Assembly: GCF_022605725.1 (NCBI RefSeq)
Contig: NC_065548.1
Location: 17,641,644-17,705,643, forward strand
Source: Anthonomus grandis grandis
Lineage: Eukaryota; Arthropoda; Insecta; Coleoptera; Curculionidae
Length of the DNA stretch: 64,000 bases
Reading direction: 5' to 3'
Below are positions 12,603 through 23,324 of the stretch, in pieces. The position numbers and the translations under genes were made by a program. Within the stretch, counting starts at the first letter, position 1; every line of letters begins with the position of its first letter. The notes beneath the pieces were generated by a model. That model was not told the DNA's origin, ran no database searches, and was given only the letters and a program-made list of their open reading frames with translations.

Positions 12603-14194
12603 CCGGGTTGCTCAAAAATAAATTACGACCATCAACTTAATTTTTTTAAATGAAAGCAGCTTTTTTTAAATTTAATTTTTGAATTTTGCGTGGAATTCTT
12701 CAGTCAACAGTTATCGAAGAAAAGACGACCAAATATTATTATTGAAGTTCACCTTACGAGTCACCTTATCTCTGAGAATTTTTATACAGAGCAAAATTCC
12801 ATTCATTCGTGTTTTTTTATTGTTGGCTGCTGACCGTGTATTTTCATAGAAACTGTATGACAGTTGTACGCTAAACAGATATTGTCAAGTGCGAAGTGTA
12901 CAAGCAAAGTTGCGGTTTTCACGATGGTAAAGTTAACGGAACGAGAAAAAACAGAAATTATGTGCATGGTTGGGGTTAGTGATAGAACACATACTCAAAG
13001 AAAAGCTGCTCAATTATTCAATGAAATCCATCCTGATCGTCCTCCGATATGTCAAAAGGTGGTGCGTAGAATAGAGGTTAAATTTTGAGAATTCGGTCAT
13101 GTTAGAGATCTGCCGAAATCTGGTCGTCCTGCTCGAGATGAAAATGAACAACTTGACGTTTTGCTTTCTTTGGAAGAAAATCCATGCACTCCTCTGTCGC
13201 AAATTGGGGCAAATTTACACATGGCGAAATCTATAGTTCACCGAATAGTTAAAAAACACAAATATCACCCCAACAAAGTTATTCCTGTGCAAGAGTTATT
13301 TGATGACGATTTCGATAGGCGAAATGAGTTTTGTGAACGCTTACAAAACATGTGCAATCTAAGTAATAATTTAGTAACAAATATTATTTTTTTCGATAAA
13401 GCCACGTTCTGTTTGAATAGTAGTATGAACAGACAAAATTGTCGATATTGGCCAACAGAAAATCCGCATTGGATGATGGAGGTAAACACCCAGTACCTTC
13501 AAAAACTAAATGTGTGGTGTGGAATAGTGCGCGGAAGAGTAATAGGTCCCTTTTTCTTTGAACAGACTTTAACGGGACAAAGGTATCTCGATTTTCTCCA
13601 ATTTGAATTAGTTCCAGCATTACTAGCTTTATTTCTAAATCCATTGGACCCAGACTATCCTGACGAAGAACTAATTTTCCAGCAAGATGGCGCTCCTCCG
13701 CACTATGCTGCCATTGTGCCTATATTTTTAGATGAAACCTTTCCCAATCGGTGGATAGGAAGGAGAGGACCCATCGAATGGCCTGCTAGATCGCCTGACC
13801 TAACACCAATGGACTTTTTTTTCTGGGGATACCTTAAGTCGAAGGTATTTGTTAATAGGCCAAATAATCTAGACGACTTGAAAGAGAGAATTCGCAGAGA
13901 AGTGCGCGCCATAACTCTGGAAATAATTGAAAATGTGCAACGAGACTTTATTGATCGCCTTGGATATTGTCAAGCCGTGAATGGCAACCATTTTAAACAT
14001 TTAACTTAAGTTTTGTTCTTTTTTTATTTGTTACATGAATCGTCTTTTTTTCGATAACTTTTGACTTTAGGTACAGGACATGATGTATGAAACATACGTA
14101 GAATTCCACGCGAAATTCAAAGATGAAATAAAAAAAGGTGCTTTCATTTGAAAAAATTAAGTTGATGGTCGTAATTTATTTTTAAGCAACCCTG
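12603..14194 (+). mobile_element. nearly complete DD41D mariner-related transposon
   Basis: A 1592-base element with inverted repeats of about 95 bases (12603-12698 and 14101-14194). The left tip is ccgggttgctcaaaaataaa, the right tip is the inverse starting cagggttgct, and the inner ends both read gcgtggaattc or close to it. TA duplications lie at 12601-12602 and 14195-14196. One transposase frame lies inside on the + strand, spoiled by a single stop. This is the best-preserved transposon in the window; high arm identity suggests a fairly recent insertion. Confidence 0.92.
12924..14009 (+). pseudogene. DD41D transposase with one premature stop
   Basis: Cut-and-paste transposase of the IS630-Tc1-mariner superfamily, 361 codons from MVKLTERE. 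One TGA at 13086-13088 (codon 55) is the only interruption; the frame is unchanged on both sides. The N-terminal part has a helix-turn-helix DNA-binding region ending near HMAKSIVHRIVKKH. Catalytic residues visible are the Asp of FFDKATF, the Asp of QQDGAPPHY, and the Asp of LTPMDFFFWGYLKSKVF. Counting between the last two gives 41 residues, hence DD41D. The usual Glu after the first Asp is Lys here. Lengths and motifs are those of a full-length enzyme. Translation could restart at the Met of MLSLEEN (13161), but that would lack much of the DNA-binding domain. Confidence 0.9.
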
Positions 14195-14289
14195 TATATA
14201 CAAACTTCACGTACAAAAATGCGCAACTTGAAATAAAAATCGACGGGTCTGAGCGTTTTTTATAATAACTTTTGGGATGCACTCTATAG

Positions 14290-16190
14290 TAAGATTATAA
14301 CAATATATTTAGTAACCGAATAATATTAAAATGTATATTTCTACGGCACAAAAATAGTAAATTCAATAGTAAAAGTCAATACTAACCGGATATTTCAGTT
14401 TGCTATTGAAACGAAAAAAGAAATAGAGATGTGGTGAAATAGGAAATATATATTGAATGTAGCTGGAAATATGAGAATAAAGAATAATGGATCTATGGAT
14501 CAGCTTGCTTCCTAAAAAAATATGTTTATTTTAAGTAAGGCATATATTTTGAAATTTGTATAAAATAAAGGGTTTTTAATTAGTATTTTTCATAAAGGAT
14601 CATTTTTATCCGTGTCATTGATAGCACGATTCATCAGTTTTGACTTTAAGTCTGGGTAGTGGGTCTTCCAAACTGGCTATGTTATTAGTATTGTCTTCTT
14701 ATATACTATTTTTGACTTTATTTAAATTAAAAAGATATCGTTAACTATCTAATTTTAATTTGAGTTTTCATATTGGGTCTTAATAATTTAAATTGGATGG
14801 TAGTATTCTATACAGCAACAAATTCCTGCTTGAAGAGATCTTACGAAAATGTTAATAAATTGCTAGAATTAGATTTGATTATGTAGGCTTACTATTACAT
14901 TTACTTAATGATCAAATTTATTATGTTTGTGTCTAATTCTAAAGGTATCGATGGAATTAATATTAGGATAATTTTCCTAGTATTAAACTAATTTTTTCTT
15001 TTGATATATCTTACAAATTCTACCGTTTTACCAATTCTTAATGTAATAATATTAGTGAGCTGTACCAGTTTCGGCTTATTACTATTATATACACATGTTA
15101 CAATATTCTTAAGAGTATTAATAGAGATAGCCGATGATTGATTTTGACATATCTGGACGAAAATAACTTATTTTATTATTGTTTGGTTATATATACCTAT
15201 AACAGGTATATTTGATATTCATATAAGATCATTTTAACTAAATTAATGTAATATGGTTTTAGTGGATAGCTTTAGCATATATATTGCCTTATCAGTATAC
15301 TAATCATATGTAGCTGTATTTCTCTTTTTATAAAAACAAACGAAAAGAAACTGATTTTGCTGTCTTTGACAATAAATCCGTAAAAGATGACATTGCTATA
15401 ACTCTTAATAGGGTGCAGCTGCAACCTGATGATATTGCGAATAATTTGAATATACTTTTTGATACATTTTTTCGCTTGACTTCGTTGACTTCTTTCAAAT
15501 CTCCTAAAATACTTTATCATACATTAGCAGGCCAGACATATCTTGGTGTAGTCTCATCATTACAATTCTAGACTTTCTTACTTTGTATAACTTTATTTAA
15601 GAGTTAAAAAACATCTATTAATAATTAATAATAATTAATATTAATACTTTGATTAAATCAGTATATATGCATATTTTGATACCAGCATTAAAAATAAAAA
15701 GCACTATACTAAGCGTACTAAGCTTTATCAGGAACTTAGCAGTAGTTTTAGACATGCTAATCCAATAACCCTAATAAATGTAGAGCAAATTTCATGCACT
15801 GGAAATTAGTGCATCTAGTGAAAATTCTCGGAACATAAAAATTTAGACTTCAACTTAATAGAAAAGGAGAGATAGTTTATCTACGTACTGCTTTCGAAAT
15901 AGCAATCTTTAATGATGAGAAATTTAAACAAAGTTCGTTAAACTTTTCTAACTTGCACATGCACTTGCATATAATATAAGCAAGTATCTGTTTTTCATCA
16001 GAAATGTGGTCAACGAATGAAAGTTAATAATGGTCAATAAAAATCCTTAAATCTCGTATGCTTTATACCATCACCAATAAACCACTTTCGTATACTATAA
16101 TCAAACATAATAGGGGATTTTTTTCTAATAAGGAATACTACTGAACACTTAACTAGTGCAACTTGGCCTACAAGTTGGCTTAAGACACTT
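14290..16190. other. no gene seen; one possible retroelement frame
   Basis: AT-rich. A + strand frame at about 15350-15570 (KETDFAVFDNKSVKDDIAI, then NNLNILFDTFFRL) loosely resembles the linker between endonuclease and reverse transcriptase of LINEs, but there is no catalytic motif and I do not assign it. Confidence 0.3.
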
Positions 16191-16199
16191 GTAGTCTCT

Positions 16200-16440
16200 A
16201 AAGTCTCTAATGCACTTAATTGGCGAGCATTATTTCAGATCATCTGCAAATAATTAATAATTTGTATCAATAACATTAAAAACACCAAGAGTAGGTGACT
16301 TTGAAAAAACCTCCGAGATGGTTTAAATTTGGAATAATCTTAATGTAATATATGATACATTTTTTAGAAAACGCCTTCGAGAAGTCGATAAATACCACAT
16401 CAAATCAATCACTACAAAAAGGGTTTACCTAAAGACAAAT
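16200..16440 (-). pseudogene. LINE reverse-transcriptase fragment
   Basis: Minus-strand translation gives FDVVFIDFSKAFSKK (catalytic block A, usually DFSKAFD) and, about 60 residues on, LFADDLK, the FADD active-site block. The spacing is shorter than in an intact enzyme and stops intervene. It is a Jockey- or I-like LINE scrap, with no identifiable ends. Confidence 0.6.
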
Positions 16441-16449
16441 TTCCAACCC

Positions 16450-18440
16450 TTTCTAATGCATATTTCGTTTACGCTTTAGCTTCCCAATTTTCTTTATGAT
16501 GATCAATAAGAAAATTTACGGTGATTACATTACAGAGGTACAATATATATATTATATATGAATGGTTGCCAGCCTCTTGAGCCTGTCCCTCTCCTTATCT
16601 ACAATGGAGGTATTCCTTTGCTTATTTCATAACCGGTATTTTTATCAATTTTTAAGAATGTGACAGCAAATAGCTCTTTCTAATACAGCTTCAGGCATAA
16701 TAGGTTTAGTTGAAAAAATCTGGTAAAGAAATACACCTCACCGTTTCCAAAAATATCAAAGTTCCTAAGCACCCGGAACAATAGAGCCTGCCTTAACCAA
16801 TTCTTGTAACACATATTACTAGTTTAGATGAGAGCTTATGCTGCATCAGTTAATGTTTTGATAGCGGCTATAAAGTAGTAGACTATTGCACAAAATTAAA
16901 TAACTAATATTTCAGTAAAAAAATGTATTATGCCATGTAATTCCGTCATAATATAAAGCTTTATTATACATTCTACTAATAAAACTGAAAACAAAATACA
17001 TTTTTCCTATATAACGAAGCAGGATAACCACCGTTAAACAGTAAAAGGTATGCGCATAATAATTCAAAACCTATTTTGCATTTAATGCCAGAGCTTTGAA
17101 TTAAAAATGCTAAAATTTCTCATACCTGCGTAAACGAGAAGAAACACTATTAAAACATAAAAATGAAAAATCCATTTTCAGGATGGTGTTTGTGCATTAG
17201 GGCGCATTGTGTACCTTCGAGCAAATGCATTAAAATACGAAATGAAGTTTCTCAAATGCTCTGTCTGGGCGAGCGCTGTATAGAATAATTTTTTTTATTA
17301 TTCTGTTGCCGGTGAATATGTTCCGCCTTTGAATAATTGATTAAAAAATACATAAAATTATTCTTTTAAGTCGAAAATGTCATTTTAGCCACAGGACGTT
17401 TTGATCCGACCAAAGGTCTAACTTTTACCATTAATAAAAGCTTGCTCCATAAGCGATTCAACTTTTGTATTTTTATATATCGCTCATTTCCTTTTTCCTT
17501 TAAGCTGTCCTATAAAAAAGAATTTACTGGATTGTGACTGAAAGTTTAGAAATAAATTTTTACTTGCGCACTCGTTCTTAATGCGTCGCGAACATTTTAA
17601 TGAGCAGCTTTATTTTCGTTCTTAACACGTAAAGCTCGGCAAAATTCATGAGTTTTAAACGAGAATTTAATTTTTTTCTCGCCTAACAGCTGAATGAATG
17701 TGCCTGAGGGTCACGGGTTAAACGATATTTTGCTCGTTTTGATACGTAAATGTATTTTGATACCATATGAGGTGCATGTATGGAAAAGCATAATACAATA
17801 TTATTTTTAAATATGCAGCATGATTATGTTTATTATTAATTAGTTTTAAATGGAATAATTCTTATGCAGATTATTTTTATTTACATTTTTACTGGGACAA
17901 CTCGTTAAATACTTTCTCTTGTTGAACTACCTGGTATGCTCTGACATTAATCTGCAACTCAATTTCTATCTTTGATTAAACGGTATCGAAAACTGGAGTA
18001 TTGAGACTGATATGAATACTCATATCAGTTCAATAACGTCGCTTACAATAAGCTACATTAAACCCGAGAAGACAGTCAAAGATGATCAACTTCGACATTT
18101 TGGTTATTCTGACTTTTCCATTTTCCACGTCAGAATCTTAGTAGTAGGTCTTCAAAAATGTTATCCATAGAGTTACTAATTTAGATGCCAACCACGCTTT
18201 TTTATCTGATAATAAGTATTTTCAAAGCTCTCAAATTAAGCTTTGGGATTAAGAAATTGCAGTATTGCGATTAAATCAAAAAAATATTTCGCAAGTGACC
18301 TCGAAGGATGTGGAAAATATTTATTTACTAGATTATAAGAATATATAAAAACCATTTCATTTGAACTTTTAATAAGCGCAGCTTAGATGACAATCTGTTT
18401 GTATATCCAGGAAACTAGATTAACTCCCTAAATTGACTGG
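16450..18440. other. no gene; CpG-bearing unique-looking stretch
   Basis: Between about 17160 and 17760 the sequence has more CpG (gcgtcgcgaac, gggcgagcgctg) and fewer homopolymers than its surroundings and shows no transposon motif. It may be unique, possibly conserved non-coding DNA. A hairpin at about 18006-18029 pairs actgatatga with tcatatcagt. Confidence 0.35.
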
Positions 18441-18479
18441 TTGATTAAAGAAGGCCCTGGCAGTTTATAAATCTGGTGA

Positions 18480-18635
18480 CAAAAGATATTGCCATTCTGT
18501 TCAAAAATCAATATAGATTATGTAGTGGCATTAACACTAACAGAAAGAGGTGTTTAACAGCTTTTCTTAATGTTATAAGTGCTTTTGACAAAGTATAGTT
18601 CATGAGTCTCTTCTGGGTATTCTAAGCAAGTCAGT
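18480..18635 (+). pseudogene. LINE reverse-transcriptase scrap
   Basis: A + strand translation reads NRKRCLTAFLNVISAFDKV, matching block A of Jockey-type reverse transcriptases (FLDVxxAFDKVWH), followed by a stop and FMSL. Only about 50 residues can be recognised, with no ends visible. It abuts a Ty3/Gypsy fragment on the other strand. Confidence 0.55.
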
Positions 18636-18639
18636 CGGT

Positions 18640-19010
18640 GCATAATTCCAAGAAGCTGTGTAGCTTGTGCCTACCTTTGGGAACTGACCAATCTTTGACA
18701 GTCCGGATATCTTTGCCTTGGCCATCGCAACTCCTTGACTGAAAACAAGGTGACTCAGATACTCCACAGCCATTTGAAATAGATGATTTCTTTGAACTCA
18801 ACTGTAGTCCAGAACCCCGTCCTTAGGAACACCTTAGATTTTTCATGTGGTCATCAAATGATTTTCCTACGACAATAAAATCAATAAGGTAAATCAAATC
18901 AGTCATCCAAGACAGTCCTCTTATAACTTTTTTCATCAGCCGTTTAAAAGTGGCAGAAGCTTTAGTCCAAATGACATCACGTTAAATGGGTATAATCCAG
19001 GACCTATCGA
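18640..19010 (-). pseudogene. Ty3/Gypsy LTR-retrotransposon reverse-transcriptase fragment
   Basis: Minus strand, from about 19005: PFNVMSFGLKASATFKRLM, then VIRGLSWMTDLIYLIDFIVVGKSFDDHMKNL, then in shifted frames GVAMAKAKISGLSKIGQFPK. These match the Gypsy RT blocks FxVMPFGLxNAPATFxRLM, the YLDD active site with its VVGKTFEEHLKNL extension, and the region before RNase H. The active-site YLDD reads YLID, so one catalytic Asp is lost, and there are frameshifts. No LTRs, integrase or gag were found nearby. Confidence 0.75.
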
Positions 19011-19019
19011 AAACATCTC

Positions 19020-19480
19020 GATATTTAGACCGGTACCTGACGATAATACCGGCTCCTCTAATTTTTTCGAAATTGCTAATTCCATGCCCTTCCTAATAAC
19101 ACAGGATAAAGATTAATATTTATTAGCCTCACCAGAATACTCGTTTCAGTACTTACATGGGTCTTTCCAGAATGGTTTTTTAAAAGCGTCATCTTATGTG
19201 CTGCTTGCTGGATGGTAATGAAATAATCTACATTAACAATATTTGTAATAGAGCTTTAGAAGTACTAATTGTCATTCCACATTGTCTTTCGTTTTCCTCT
19301 CTATATATTGATTGACTGATTACACTAGAAAATGAAATGCTGATTTTGTATTCATATGAGACTCCTTTAATGCTTGTAAAAAAGTATCGGCCGAAGATTA
19401 TGCCAATGCATATATAGAAATTAAAATAAAAACTTAGTTAAAAATTTTAAATTCAATCGACATTTATTATTGCATTTATT
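19020..19480. other. no gene seen
   Basis: Flank of the Gypsy fragment; no further pol motif was found. Ends at a TA that precedes the next element. Confidence 0.35.
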
Positions 19481-19483
19481 ATA

Positions 19484-20070
19484 CAGGGCATCCGTAAAAT
19501 AGCAGATAAATTCAATAAAAATGAAGTGGACCGTTTCTGAAAAAAATGCCTGGTATTATGGAACAAATAAATAGCTGTTACATAAGCAATTTTGAACGAA
19601 AAATGATGATAGAATGTAAAAGTAAAGAAATACCTATCTAAATTAAATGTTTGAATTAAGCACCGTTACCAACCTGACAATAACCAAGGCGATTAAAAAT
19701 TATATTTGAACGTTGCCAATGACATCTGGAGTAATATTTCTAATTTGCTGGCGTATTTCTTCTTTTAAATCTTTTAAACTCGCTGTTTTATTGACATACA
19801 CTTTACTTTTTAGGTATCCTCGTAAAAAGTAATCGAGAGGAGTTAAATCTGGCGATCTGGGTGTCCATTCAATGAACCCTCGTCTTCCTATTCAATGATT
19901 TGGAAAAACTTCATCTAGATATTTGCGAACGGGTAAAGCATAGTATGGCGAGGCTCCATCTTGCTGGAAAAAAGATCACGTTGGTGCATGTCGGGTTCTT
20001 CCAAATCCGGATACAAAGTTATCAGAGTGGGGATAATATCATTTTGATCAGTTGGTATTTTCGGCTTAAC
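19484..20070 (-). pseudogene. 5-prime-truncated DD41D transposase
   Basis: Minus-strand translation starts near 20065 with TLITLYPDLEEPDMHQRDLF, then FFQQDGASPYYALPVRKYLDEVFPN, a stop in place of the usual Trp, and IGRRGFIEW. It continues through RSPDLTPLDYFLRGYLKSKVYVNKTASLKDLKEEIRQQI to about 19700. The second-to-third Asp spacing is 41, so this is DD41D, closest among local copies to the one at 12924. The first-Asp half is missing. The transposon tip is cagggcatccgt at 19484 after TA; the other end is lost near 20070. Confidence 0.8.
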
Positions 20071-20079
20071 CGGAAGTTT

Positions 20080-20470
20080 AAAAAATATTTTTAATGCAAA
20101 TTACGCAGAATTATAGCTTACGCACATATGCAAAATTTGAAAAAATAAATTAATAACCAAAAAAAATTAGAACTTACATGGTAGCTGTGCTATTCGGTAT
20201 AATAATGTAGTATAATAGAGAGAACTAAAAAGTATTGGTATTTCTACTCAAGTCTATATTTGATCGTCATTTGTCAACTCATTCTGTATTTTGAATATGT
20301 CCAATTTATTTTAAAGTTATTGGTGGTGACTTGTATAGTTCCTATAATTTAATATAAACCTTTTCTTTTGCTAACCAAATACGAAGAAAAGTAATTTTGA
20401 AATCTGGCATTGTATGCTTTTTGAATGTCACGAAGTATAGTAATGCAACGGTTGCCACCAAGACATCTGC
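20080..20470. other. no gene seen
   Basis: AT-rich flank between two element remnants; no motif in any frame. Confidence 0.35.
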
Positions 20471-20479
20471 AATATTTAT

Positions 20480-21420
20480 TTAAATAGATTAGATGTTTTT
20501 GCCAAAAGTACTTTTTCTAAGAAGCTCAGATCCGGTAATTTTGATTTCTCTCACTTCTATAGATTGGGAAAACCAACAGATAACAACCTGGTAAGTGTAG
20601 AAGTGGAAGCAAATCTATGTCAAAAAATTGAGAAAGTGTCAATCACCCTTCTGAAGCGAACAAGCAATTTTATTAACACTGAAATCTGTTCTGCGTAAAA
20701 AATCAGTATGCTTAGATACTTTGGTACAAATGTAGTCGGCAGTACAGTTTTTAAGCAGATGGCCCTAAAACATTTAGTACCGTTAGTAAATCACAAAATT
20801 CATTACTTAATAAAACCAAAAGATTTATCTCTGAGCCTAAACACTACAAGAAGTGATTTGCTTAATAACCAAATCTTGGAAAGTAAAATATTTCTGTGCA
20901 AAGCCTTAAAAATACAAGTAGGGGTGATACGGTTTGTAGCTGCTTTAGAAGAAATTAGATTAAATTTCTCAAGTAGTAACTGCAAAATTACCAGATAAAT
21001 ATGATGTGAAGGCAGTTGGTCATTTTAGTCATAGAATGAGCATCTCAAAAATAACTAAAAGTCATGACATGCAGATCCTGCTGGATTTGCTGAGACAGCG
21101 GAATAAGTTAAATTAATATTACAAGAGGGTTGCAGCTTGTAGTTCGGGGTAAAATAATAAATTTTGCTATTTAATTGAGCTTGATCATGACATGTATGCA
21201 CGAGGAATGCGAGTCATGTTTTTATTAGATATGACTATTCCAGAGTATTTGGTGGCCTCGTAATTAGAAGATGCTTTAAATGTTGCACCTTTCATCATCT
21301 AGCTGAAAAATGTCATAAACAGTATTAGGTGCTGCAAAAATATAGTGTTAAGGAATGTAAGGAAACTTTCCGCAAATGTGTCAATTGCCCTAGAACCAAC
21401 TCAAAATCAAATAATATGCA
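20480..21420 (+). pseudogene. LINE ORF1 (gag-like) remnant with CCHC zinc knuckle
   Basis: At 21269-21313 the + strand encodes RCFKCCTFHHLAEKCH, an exact C-x2-C-x4-H-x4-C zinc knuckle. A second, poorer Cys cluster follows (KYSVKECKETFRKCVNC). This arrangement is typical of ORF1 nucleic-acid-binding proteins of Jockey/CR1/I-type LINEs. Upstream, a 96-residue frame at 20708-20998 (VGVIRFVAALEEIRLNF near its end) and KYDVKAVGHFSHRMSISKIT (about 20996-21055) fit the region before the knuckles, though only weakly. Frames change several times. No matching ORF2 follows directly. Confidence 0.6.
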
Positions 21421-21639
21421 GCTCTCTTGTCACTGGGATTAGAAATACCCGAAATATCAAAATAAGCTTTATGAGCTCAGGTTGCATAAGCTGAATTAGC
21501 AGTTAAAGAATTTGAATGGATAAATTTGTCTGCCCATAATGGTCTACTATCCAGGTATACAGTATATTAGAAAAATAATCATAGCAAGTGTTTAAGGCCT
21601 TCCTCAAGAGAAATATAACTTATCCATCATATACAACGT

Positions 21640-21960
21640 TAAGCTCCAACGGCATCATACATCATTGGTTTGGTCACTAAGTGGACCAATTTTTACTAGA
21701 ATAATTAATCGATCGTCAACAGAAAAGGCCTGATCATTTTCATGCCAGACCGCAAAGCGGAAACTAAAAGAAATTAAAGTGGAAGGTAGTGCCTAATCCA
21801 CCATTCTTACTTGATATTGTACTCTCAGATTGTCATTTATTCGGATTTCCACACTTCCTTAGTGGCAGAAACTTTCAAAGTTGAGCTGATTTTCAAAATG
21901 CCATTTCCAGATATTTTATTAAAATTGATTTTTGTCATATTACTAGAATAGATTGAGTGA
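21640..21960 (+). pseudogene. DD34D mariner transposase C-terminal fragment
   Basis: A + strand translation in shifting frames gives SSNGIIHHWFGH, QKRPDHFHARPQSGN, then KLKWKVVPNPPFLLDIVLSDCHLFGFPHFLSGRNFQS. It matches classic mariner (SETMAR-like) transposase: the HDNARPH second-Asp block, the PHPPYSPDxAPSDYHLF third-Asp block and the LxGxxF tail. The second Asp is lost (HA in place of HDNA). This is a different subfamily from the DD41D copies in the window. No inverted repeats were identified. Confidence 0.7.
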
Positions 21961-21964
21961 TTAT

Positions 21965-23320
21965 ATTAGTCTTAAGACTTAATAGTAATTTATTTCAAAT
22001 TATTGTAAGAAAGTGTAGTTTTCAGTCCCTTTAATACATATTATATATCATAGTTTTATCTTTTACACTAATATATTCTTTAATCAAATAAAGGTATCTT
22101 TATGGATATTTGTTTAAAATAACTTCGTTTTTATATATATTATATTTTCGTAGTGATAATAAATATAATTCTAGAAGAAATCAAATATATAATTGTGAAT
22201 GTCTGAACAGTGTTCGGGCATCACGCCCAAACCACAGTACTAAAAAATGCGAAAATTCTGTGTCTTGTCCTCAGAATTAATATAGGCATGTTTTTGTAAC
22301 CAACAAATGTCAATTTTACTATACCAATTGAAAAATAAATATAAATAAACCAAACAATACAGAGCAGCTGATCCTGCAACTATGCAAACTACCCAAAAGA
22401 AATCGATAAAGTAGAAAACTAGAATACTAGGTGGCGTCGTAACCACCATGTAACCATTGGATTTAAAGACTCGATTTTTTCACCCTGGACTTCTTCTGCT
22501 TCTCGTCATCTTCTACCAAGCGGTTTAAAATGTTTGCAACATATTAGTTCGCATAATAAATCACTAAAAATTATTTGAGATCGACAATATTTTGCCAGTA
22601 GCAGTGAGACAAATGAGACAAACATCTAACAAAAAAAAAAAATCTTTGCACAGGCGTACTTAAATATAGCTGTGGTAATTTTTCATTATTTTTTTTTTCT
22701 TACTATGTCTTAATTTTAATACCTTAAATAATCCAAGATACCCCAACATTCCATTTACCAAATAAATAAACAGTCCTAAATCAATATTTTATATATCTTA
22801 CCTTTAATTAGTTACTTAAATGTTACCAAAATTCTTATACACCTTTTAAAAAGATCAGCTGCCTATCAGAAAAGCTTTACATAAAACTTTCCATCTATTG
22901 AAGCAATACCCAGACGCCACCTACCTAAACGTGATTGCTTTTTAAATATTTACGGCAATTTTCCGCACCAACTCTGAAAAATGCAAACAAATTTAATGGC
23001 CAAGGGGTAACAGTTGAAAGCGTTGTGATGAACTTTGGAAAGGTAAAAAATAGGCAGGGTAAAATACCGAGGGTGTATGCTTCAGACTTTTTAGGTATTT
23101 AATAAGTAATTGGGATGCCATTAATAGCTTATAATTTAACCCAATTTAATAATTGGGAAGGTTTTATTTTGAACAATTAGTTTTTTAAGTAAATTAAGTA
23201 GCAGCTTAGTATTTATTTATTTAGAACATCTATTTCAGTACGTCAGGGTACTACACGAAAATCTATAGTACAATAGTATATCTCGGTAGTAACATTTGAA
23301 AAATATCATTGCAAAAGTAA
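21965..23320. other. no gene seen
   Basis: AT-rich; a poly-A run near 22629-22641 and open frames without motifs. No element ends identified. Confidence 0.35.
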
Positions 23321-23324
23321 CTAC

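Larger units (their letters stand above)
12535..14284. mobile_element. small TIR element split by a DD41D transposon
   Basis: Outer ends are cagtgcatcccaaaagttat at 12535 and its near-perfect inverse ending at 14284, flanked by TA (12533-12534 and 14285-14286). Subtracting the DD41D element and one TA leaves about 156 bases with no coding room, the size of a MITE. The inner sequence at the insertion site was itself palindromic (agtttgtata, TA, tatacaaact), so the MITE's dyad centre was the target. The outer arms match for about 20 bases at the tips and at the centre, and less between. Confidence 0.85.

Noticed and set aside
12864..12923. Earlier ATG at 12864 as the transposase start
   Set aside because: It is in frame, but the residues before MVKLTERE do not resemble the family's N-terminus; 12924 gives the usual length.
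18640..19010. Link between the Gypsy RT fragment and the solo LTR at 25979
   Set aside because: They lie 7 kb apart with unrelated elements between and no shared sequence, so membership in one element is unsupported.
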